NCBI GenBank assembly: GCA_015143735.1
Contig: VKHC01000569.1
Span: 1-10,971 of the forward strand
Length of the DNA: 10,971 bases
Origin: Synura sp. LO234KE
Lineage: Eukaryota > Sar > Synurophyceae > Synurales > Mallomonadaceae
Direction: 5' to 3'
The translations under genes were made by a program, and so were the position numbers. This document shows positions 7,601 to 10,971 of this stretch, one piece after another (positions within the stretch are counted from its first letter, which is position 1; each line of letters starts with the position of its first letter). The notes below the pieces were generated by a model. It ran no database searches, had not been told where the DNA came from, and saw nothing but the letters and a program-made list of their open reading frames with translations.

Positions 7601-7916
7601 CCTTACCTGTGCACCTGATGTTAACAGCGTTTCTTTTATAGCCAAGCCACCCGCTTCCGCCGGAAAACCGAGTAATTTGTTATTGAATTCTCAATTAAAT
7701 GTAATCTAATATTCGTGTTGTGTTGTTACAGAGCCTGTTGCCGATGTGGCGTGTAAGTGCAATCTAGTAACGTGTTCAACTACACTCACTCACCTTCTCA
7801 TATTTGTACTACTTCTCTGGAATCGCGTTTAAAGAGGGAGTATAATTTTGGATTGTAAGAAATATGATGAAACATTACTATATGTTGTCACTTATCTTTT
7901 TTTGTTCCCTCAAGAA
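4535..7916 (+). CDS. Micro-exon gene encoding a secreted Lys/Pro/Ala/Val/Glu-rich repeat protein (novel, unnamed)
   Basis: At least 21 exons between 5079 and 7752 have sizes of 21, 27, 30 or 33 nt. All are flanked by AG and GT and are phase 1 at both ends. Joined, they give about 194 codons with no stop. The other two frames are excluded: one meets TGA in the VEPP exons, the other TAG in the exons at 6655 and 7177. The product is built from KPPATVEPP/KPPAAVEPP, KPPAAGKP and PVAEVA units joined by Thr, Lys or Ser codons made at the junctions. Upstream, a signal-like exon ending at 4628 and a 30-nt exon at 4761-4790 share the same phase. A strong 3' splice site at 7913-7914 makes a split TAA. 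The start codon is unresolved. Symmetric exons allow free in-frame skipping, as in schistosome MEGs. Composition resembles titin PEVK. I recognise no family. Confidence 0.75.
4761..4790 (+). CDS. 30-nt symmetric exon between the signal-like exon and the repeats
   Basis: Acceptor GATGCAG (4754-4760) and donor GTATGT (4791) frame exactly 30 nt, phase 1 to phase 1, the size of the repeat exons. After a G from 4628 it encodes V-NLRGQSTFI-(G). If ATG 4733 is the true start, the same donor ends a first coding exon of 58 nt. Confidence 0.4.
5005..5013 (+). CDS. Candidate 9-nt micro-exon (GTCCTCCTT)
   Basis: CAG|GTCCTCCTT|GTAAGC is flanked by perfect splice signals. In phase 1 it adds x-Pro-Pro, in keeping with the protein, and keeps the frame between 4790 and 5079. 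A near copy (GTCTTCCTT with CAG before and GTAAG after) lies at 6931-6939. Confidence 0.35.
5079..5288 (+). CDS. Micro-exon module 1 (exons 5079-5108, 5164-5190, 5268-5288)
   Basis: Three exons of 30, 27 and 21 nt encode KPPATVEPP, KPPAAGKP and PGAEVA. The junction codons are A|CC (Thr) and A|AG (Lys). Donors are GTAAGT in all three. Introns of 55 and 77 nt separate them, and a 250-nt intron follows. This exon order (VEPP, AGKP, PxAEVA) recurs in every module and defines the unit. Confidence 0.75.
5458..5472 (+). CDS. Candidate 15-nt micro-exon in the long intron, also at 6100-6114
   Basis: TAG|ACGTGGGGATCCCAC|GTAAGC gives a symmetric phase-1 exon (Tyr-Val-Gly-Ile-Pro, then Pro-Trp-Asn-Pro-Pro when joined to 5539). 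The donor is strong, but the acceptor CGATAG lacks a clear pyrimidine tract. The identical copy lies at 6100-6114 in the duplicated intron. Confidence 0.2.
5539..5930 (+). CDS. Micro-exon module 2 (exons 5539-5571, 5632-5661, 5721-5750, 5806-5832, 5910-5930)
   Basis: Exons of 33, 30, 30, 27 and 21 nt encode WNPPTAVEPP, KPPATAEPP, KPPAAVEPP, KPPAAGKP and PGAEVA. The first exon is one codon longer and starts with Trp-Asn in place of Lys. The first two donors are GTAGGT, the others GTAAGT. Introns are 55-77 nt, with 250 nt after the last exon. The sequence up to 5720 belongs to the first 642-bp copy, and the rest begins the second. Confidence 0.75.
6181..6675 (+). CDS. Micro-exon module 3 (exons 6181-6213, 6274-6303, 6363-6392, 6452-6481, 6540-6566, 6655-6675)
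   Basis: Six exons of 33, 30, 30, 30, 27 and 21 nt encode WNPPTAVEPP, KPPATAEPP, KPPAAVEPP twice, KPPAAGKP and PVAAVA. This is the longest module because the 89-bp intron-plus-exon unit has been duplicated once more. The exon at 6274 ends in T, not A, so its junction codon becomes Ser. The exon at 6655 begins TG, making a Met junction codon. In another frame 6655 reads TAG, which fixes the phase. Confidence 0.75.
6304..6481 (+). repeat. 89-bp intron-plus-exon tandem units
   Basis: Intron 6304-6362 plus exon 6363-6392, and intron 6393-6451 plus exon 6452-6481, are two 89-bp units with only a few changes. The same unit occurs at 5662-5750. The introns share CTCTATTTCTTACGAGGTAA and end TTTTATTGCAG. 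A more diverged relative of the intron is at 7498-7555. Exon and intron have multiplied together. Confidence 0.85.
6931..6939 (+). CDS. Candidate 9-nt micro-exon (GTCTTCCTT)
   Basis: It lies within the 331-nt intron between modules 3 and 4, framed by ACTCAG and GTAAGA. It reads in frame after 6675 as Cys-Leu-Pro, then Ser-Lys-Pro-Pro. It differs by one base from the candidate at 5005, which supports common descent. Confidence 0.35.
7007..7197 (+). CDS. Micro-exon module 4 (exons 7007-7036, 7091-7120, 7177-7197)
   Basis: Exons of 30, 30 and 21 nt encode KPPATVEPP, KPPAAAGKP and PVAEGS. The 7007 exon has the same nine residues as the exon at 5079, yet eight of nine codons differ, all at third positions. 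The AGKP exon has gained one Ala codon here. Introns of 54 and 56 nt separate the exons, and a 270-nt intron follows. Confidence 0.75.
7407..7415 (+). CDS. Candidate 9-nt micro-exon (AGCTTCCCT) that would create a stop
   Basis: CTTGCAG|AGCTTCCCT|GTAAGT has excellent splice signals and the same position in the long intron as its counterparts. After the T of exon 7177-7197, however, its first two bases make TAG. If used in that combination it would truncate the protein after module 4. It may be a poison exon, a pairing restricted to exons ending in A, or not an exon. Confidence 0.2.
7468..7752 (+). CDS. Micro-exon module 5 (exons 7468-7497, 7556-7585, 7642-7671, 7732-7752)
   Basis: Exons of 30, 30, 30 and 21 nt encode KPPAAVEPP twice, KPPASAGKP and PVADVA. 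Introns are 56-60 nt. The last donor is GTAAGT at 7753. The AGKP exon has 10 codons' worth of bases, as in module 4, suggesting that modules 4 and 5 share history apart from modules 1-3 (27 nt there). Confidence 0.75.
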
Positions 7917-8183
7917 ATCTACTCGTCGGAGTAAATTTTTGGGTACACGGGGGGATCCTAGGGTTGGATTTTCCAATTGGAGTAAGCAGAGAGTTGGCGT
8001 TTTATTGGGATCGATTGAATTGATTACAATTTTTTCTATATCCCCGAATGGTTGGCATAATTAATTTGTCAGTAATTTTACTTACGCTATTATTTTAAAA
8101 TCTCTTATCTACACAAGATGTAATACTCTACGTCTAGTTTGCGTGTTCTTGAGGGAAATAACAATTTTCTCCTAGATATTAAA
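7915..8183 (+). CDS. Probable terminal exon: split TAA stop, then 3' UTR
   Basis: A pyrimidine-rich tract (7891-7910) leads to CAAG at 7911-7914, the best acceptor after the last repeat exon. The T of 7752 plus AA at 7915-7916 makes TAA, so the protein would end ...PVADVA. An ATTAAA poly(A) variant lies at 8178-8183. In phase 0 the same exon would read 49 codons to TAA at 8062-8064, but no upstream exon supplies that phase. Confidence 0.4.
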
Positions 8184-8760
8184 AACAGCAGATCGCTCAA
8201 TTTGTAAAAAATCGACTGTAGTAGTAGTTCTTGTGTAGTAAACTAGTAAATGTACCAATTACTAGGAGCGATACGAATTAGGTTCTTGTCCAAGGCAACG
8301 TCTTAGTCGCATGGGCAGAGAACAATAAGGAGGGTATGAATGAAGATGGTGGTGAGAACAAGGAGGAAAAGTGTGATGTACTACTTTCTCGCCGCGCATC
8401 CCGTACTCGTAGTTTTTATTTGTTTTTCTTAAGTAAATTTTCCTTGGTTGCTGTTGATGAGATGAGGGGAACACTAGTTCACTTTTTTATTACTGGTTGC
8501 ATGCAACATCAGGACCTAAAAAATAGCTTTTTTAAGATCTGCGGTATGGAACTTATGCTTTGCAAAAGTATCACTCGTCATTAACATGCATACTGCATCG
8601 CAGAAGTAGTAGAACTATTTGTACGTATCTCTATCACCGTTACCACCAAGAATACGTTACGACCACAATACAGAAACAAACATCTATCGACAAACTCGAA
8701 CAAAATTTGAATTCTCATTCTTGAATTATAACGGCTATTGGTAATCTTAAGAAATTTTAG
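8184..8760. other. Intergenic region between convergent genes
   Basis: I see no exon with a recognisable product on either strand. The open frames at 8262-8474 (-) and 8336-8584 (+) overlap each other, have no family features, and are probably chance. Confidence 0.5.
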
Positions 8761-8774
8761 TTTATTTCTTTATT
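8761..8774 (-). terminator. Poly(A) signals of the IFT139 gene
   Basis: TTTATT on the plus strand at 8761-8766 and 8769-8774 gives two AATAAA hexamers on the minus strand, about 170-180 nt beyond the stop codon at 8945-8947, a normal 3' UTR length. Confidence 0.6.
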
Positions 8775-8944
8775 TGTGTAGCGGAAAGGTGCCTGTTCAA
8801 ATAAGTACATTATATGAGAAACAACCTTTAGATCCGTACAACCAAGTAAAACTTCCGGTTTAACAAATGGTCGGCATCAGGAAATATTGCATCACATCAT
8901 TCACAACGTTTAAGCCCTTCATTCAATCGTCTTGCTTTCGCGGA

Positions 8945-9022
8945 TTATGGCCGAAGCGACATTTGTGCTTTCTTCAGTATCTCCTCCCTAATCCGTGGAT
9001 AATCTGGATACAGAGTGAGAAC
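8945..9022 (-). CDS. TTC21B: IFT139 terminal exon
   Basis: 25 codons plus TAA. It starts VLTLYPDYPRIREE after acceptor CTGTAG and ends KKAQMSLRP, the conserved family C-terminus. Phase 0. Confidence 0.92.
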   Translation of the reverse strand, partial: VLTLYPDYPRIREEILKKAQMSLRP

Positions 9023-10971
9023 CTACAGTATTTCAGTCAAATCATGAGAGCAGAGCGGTAGTTTACAAAAACGAACGATATGAACAGTGTATATGTAAAG
9101 GATATCGATTTCAAAGCCATTGTTCGATAGTCACACAGCAGGACTCTTGTTTGTACACGAATGGTTCCACCTACCTTCTCACAGACATCAATCGCGGCCA
9201 CATACTTGCGGCATTTCAAAAAACTGAACGCCAACTTAAACCCCACAGACGCAGAGGCTTCAAATTCGAGCTTCCAAGCCTACATGAATGAAATTAATGA
9301 ATACGATATACACAATAAATATTGGAAATACAAAACCGAGTTGGGCAGAGTATCAACACAACATGAATCTGCATGTATATATTTCATGTAAATTGGTTTA
9401 AGGTGATCATAAACTAAACGGAAAATTGTTCAGGAGTTGACATTATGTAAAAGAAATGACGGAAAATGAAATCTACCTTTTCGTAGCATTCAGAGGCGCG
9501 CTCATAGTCCATGTCCCGCTCCTTTGCTAAACCAAGGATCTCCCATGCCTAATTAGATATCAAGTAAATAACCATATGATTGCAACACAACAAATTTGCC
9601 AAATTCATTTGATCGGATCACTTAACGAAGAAAATTAAGCATATGAACTTTTTTACGACTGAAGCTGAAAAGTAGTATATTGAATTCTGTACCTCCTAAG
9701 TATCGTTGTGTATTCCATTTCTAAACCAAACGTTAAGATGTAACTATCTACCCCGAGTATATTACACGCGAATAGTACCACGCGTAATTGCCGTGGAGAT
9801 GCTTAACCAATTGAATCTAGATACACATACCGAATCTACTATCCCATAAGTTACGTCCAGGTACACCCCGCTATACGTCAAGGAGCACATGTCCTAGAGC
9901 ATCAGTCCGTGCCTTTGCAAGACTAGAAAGTAAACTGGGCCAGTCGCCCCGCAATAATATTACCTGAGAACAGCTCTTGTTCTGAGCAAGGCACTTGTTG
10001 CAAAGATCTTGAGCAGCTTCACTTTTGCTCTAAGAAAACAGCACATACATACAAGCACGAATGTAAGTGCGTTACATAAGGAAATGTATGCGGTGAACCC
10101 GAAACTTACTGCAGTCACAAATGCATGAGCGACAAGCAATATTGAATTACCTTATCCACATAAAATTTAGCCAGAAGGAGATTGGCTTTCTCAAAGTCCT
10201 CGCCGTCAGATTTGCTCAGTTCCATCGACTGAACTCGCTTTAACAAATTTCTTGCTTTGTGCTAAATATTATCAACAAATATCATGTTAAGTGAGCGAGG
10301 ATTAATATTTCAAATTTCTGGTTGAGAGCTCCATACTCAATAAGCAGGTCATTAAGCATGTTCTGTAAATTACAAGAGTAATCACCGGATTATGAACACT
10401 TCGGGGAATCCACTTCATATGAATGAGAACTTTAAATGTAGATTAGGCAAAATAATACGATCTACTGAAAACGTATTTCAACATCGACTGGAAATAGCGA
10501 TCTCTCACCTGATTTTTTTCCATCATGAAGCCCGTGGCCATGCCTAAGATCGCCGGTAAGTAGTCACTTTCCTCTTCCAACATTTCTATAAAACTCTGCA
10601 TGGCTCTATCGGAAAAGGTCTTATTACGAGTCGCCAGCAATTGATAATTTTCCAACACACGAAAACGACGTGCATCCCTGAATGAAGGCAGCAAACAAAT
10701 TACGGGTAAAATTTTAGAGCAATTTGATTACGTTACTGACTTGGCCTTTGGTTTTAGCTCTTTAAGCAATGTATCAGCAATGGCGATGTGCTCCGAGATC
10801 TCCACAGCTACGGGGTATTGAAAAACAGTGGAAAGGCAGGATGCGAAACATGATTATAAGGGTGTTCCAGTAGTAGTTAATCGTTCCCTGGTCGATTGTA
10901 CCAGCATATCGGTGCGGAAATTATATTCAGACCACAAACTATTTTCACTCTCAGGCATTCCGAAACAATCT
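8945..10971 (-). CDS. TTC21B: Intraflagellar transport protein IFT139 / TTC21B, C-terminal part
   Basis: A tetratricopeptide-repeat subunit of IFT-A, the complex that drives retrograde transport and membrane-protein entry in cilia. Exons in transcript order are: an edge exon near 10971, then 10807-10741, 10677-10509, 10261-10151, 10029-9964, 9548-9477, 9279-9175 and 9022-8945. From 10677 all junctions are in frame and collinear with vertebrate TTC21B: RVLENYQLLATRNK, LPAILGMATGFMMEKNQ, ARNLLKRV, EDFEKANLLLAKFYVDK, AWEILGLAKERDMDYERA, SVGFKLAFSFLKCRKYVAAID, and the end YPDYPRIREEILKKAQMSLRP before TAA (8945-8947). That is about 222 residues of a protein of about 1,300. The A/G-x8-A/F spacing of TPR helices is visible. 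The rest lies beyond the window. It converges with the micro-exon gene. Assignment is strong because similarity continues through eight exons to the exact C-terminus. Confidence 0.93.
9175..9279 (-). CDS. TTC21B: IFT139 exon
   Basis: 35 codons, phase 0 at both ends. It starts AWKLEFEASASVGFKLAF after acceptor ATGTAG and ends AAIDVCEK before donor GTAGGT. It holds the last TPR-like helix pair. Confidence 0.93.
9477..9548 (-). CDS. TTC21B: IFT139 exon
   Basis: 24 codons, phase 0: AWEILGLAKERDMDYERASECYEK, one TPR helix pair. Acceptor TTAG, donor GTAGAT. The preceding intron (9549-9963) is the longest of this gene and shows no convincing extra exon. Confidence 0.9.
9964..10029 (-). CDS. TTC21B: IFT139 exon
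   Basis: 22 codons, phase 0: SKSEAAQDLCNKCLAQNKSC then SQ, matching the AxxLLxRCLxxNxSC segment of TTC21B. Acceptor CTTAG, donor GTAATA. Confidence 0.9.
10151..10261 (-). CDS. TTC21B: IFT139 exon
   Basis: 37 codons, phase 0: HKARNLLKRVQSMEL through EDFEKANLLLAKFYVDK. It aligns directly with the TTC21B segment after the 'GMATAYM' TPR. Acceptor TTAG, donor GTAATT. The preceding intron is 10262-10508. Confidence 0.93.
10509..10677 (-). CDS. TTC21B: IFT139 exon
   Basis: 169 nt. One G completes a Lys codon from the exon before, then DARRFRVLENYQLLATRNK through LPAILGMATGFMMEKNQ. Acceptor ATTCAG, donor GTGAGA. This is the most recognisable IFT139 exon in the window. Confidence 0.94.
10741..10807 (-). 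CDS. TTC21B: IFT139 exon
   Basis: 67 nt with acceptor CCGTAG and donor GTCAGT. It reads VEISEHIAIADTLLKELKPKAK, matching the AEKLLKELKP segment of TTC21B, and ends in phase 2 (AA|G), which fits the next exon. The acceptor could instead be GTGGAG a few bases inside, because the join to the edge exon is unresolved. Confidence 0.75.
10885..10971 (-). CDS. TTC21B: IFT139 exon at the window edge, donor unresolved
   Basis: From the right edge the frame reads DCFGMPESENSLWSEYNF, resembling the weakly conserved 'CLNPDNE' region of TTC21B. Candidate donors (GTACAA after ...TDML, or GTGAAA after ...PE) each demand a different acceptor phase at 10807, so the exon end cannot be set. Confidence 0.45.

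Noticed and set aside
5079-7752. CRISPR-like array (short repeats, regular spacing)
   Set aside because: The repeats are coding exons with splice signals, varying by codon, in an intron-rich eukaryotic region. The 'spacers' are related introns, not unique sequences.
7864-8064. ORF starting MMKHYYMLSLIFFCSL, like a signal peptide
   Set aside because: The hydrophobic stretch is the translated pyrimidine tract of a 3' splice site. I treat the region as an intron end and 3' UTR.
9799-9930. Extra IFT139 exon in the 415-nt intron (a short Leu/Ala-rich minus-strand reading)
   Set aside because: The flanking exons already join without a gap compared with vertebrate TTC21B, and the candidate is about 46 nt, which would shift the frame.

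Overview
This is nuclear DNA from an intron-rich eukaryote, leaning AT-rich by eye. All three transcription units are split by short GT-AG introns (about 54 to 415 nt, with one GC-AG). One gene is a C-terminal IFT139/TTC21B, so the organism builds cilia or flagella. I cannot fix the lineage. An animal (a worm-like invertebrate, for example) or a flagellated protist or fungus would all fit.

Layout. (1) Positions 1-2437, + strand: the last six exons of mitochondrial methylmalonate-semialdehyde dehydrogenase (ALDH6A1/MMSDH), about 438 codons, with the N-terminal part lying before the window. (2) 2438-4416: about 2 kb without a secure gene. It holds a weak poly(A) region for MMSDH and one doubtful minus-strand exon with a zinc-finger-like Cys pattern, and becomes strongly AT-rich after about 3720. 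(3) About 4417-8190, + strand: the centre of interest. A TATA box is followed by a secretory-signal-like exon, a 30-nt exon, and then at least 21 micro-exons of 21, 27, 30 or 33 nt. Every one is a multiple of three, phase 1 at both ends, and encodes Lys/Pro/Ala/Val/Glu/Thr-rich repeats such as KPPATVEPP. They form five modules (one to four 'VEPP' exons, one 'AGKP' exon, one 'PVAEVA' exon), each followed by a longer intron that may hide a 9- or 15-nt micro-exon. A 642-bp exon-plus-intron block is tandemly duplicated, with 525 bp apparently identical. The message probably ends in a stop codon split across the last intron. (4) 8945-10971, - strand: the last exons of IFT139/TTC21B, about 222 residues of TPR repeats plus an edge exon, converging tail to tail on the micro-exon gene, with AATAAA signals at 8761-8774.

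The housekeeping genes (valine/thymine catabolism and intraflagellar transport) are unrelated neighbours. The candidate unusual system is the micro-exon gene. Because its exons are symmetric, any subset can be spliced in frame, giving a secreted Pro-rich protein of variable length. This resembles in architecture the micro-exon genes (MEGs) described in schistosomes and the alternatively spliced PEVK exons of titin, but I recognise no homologue.
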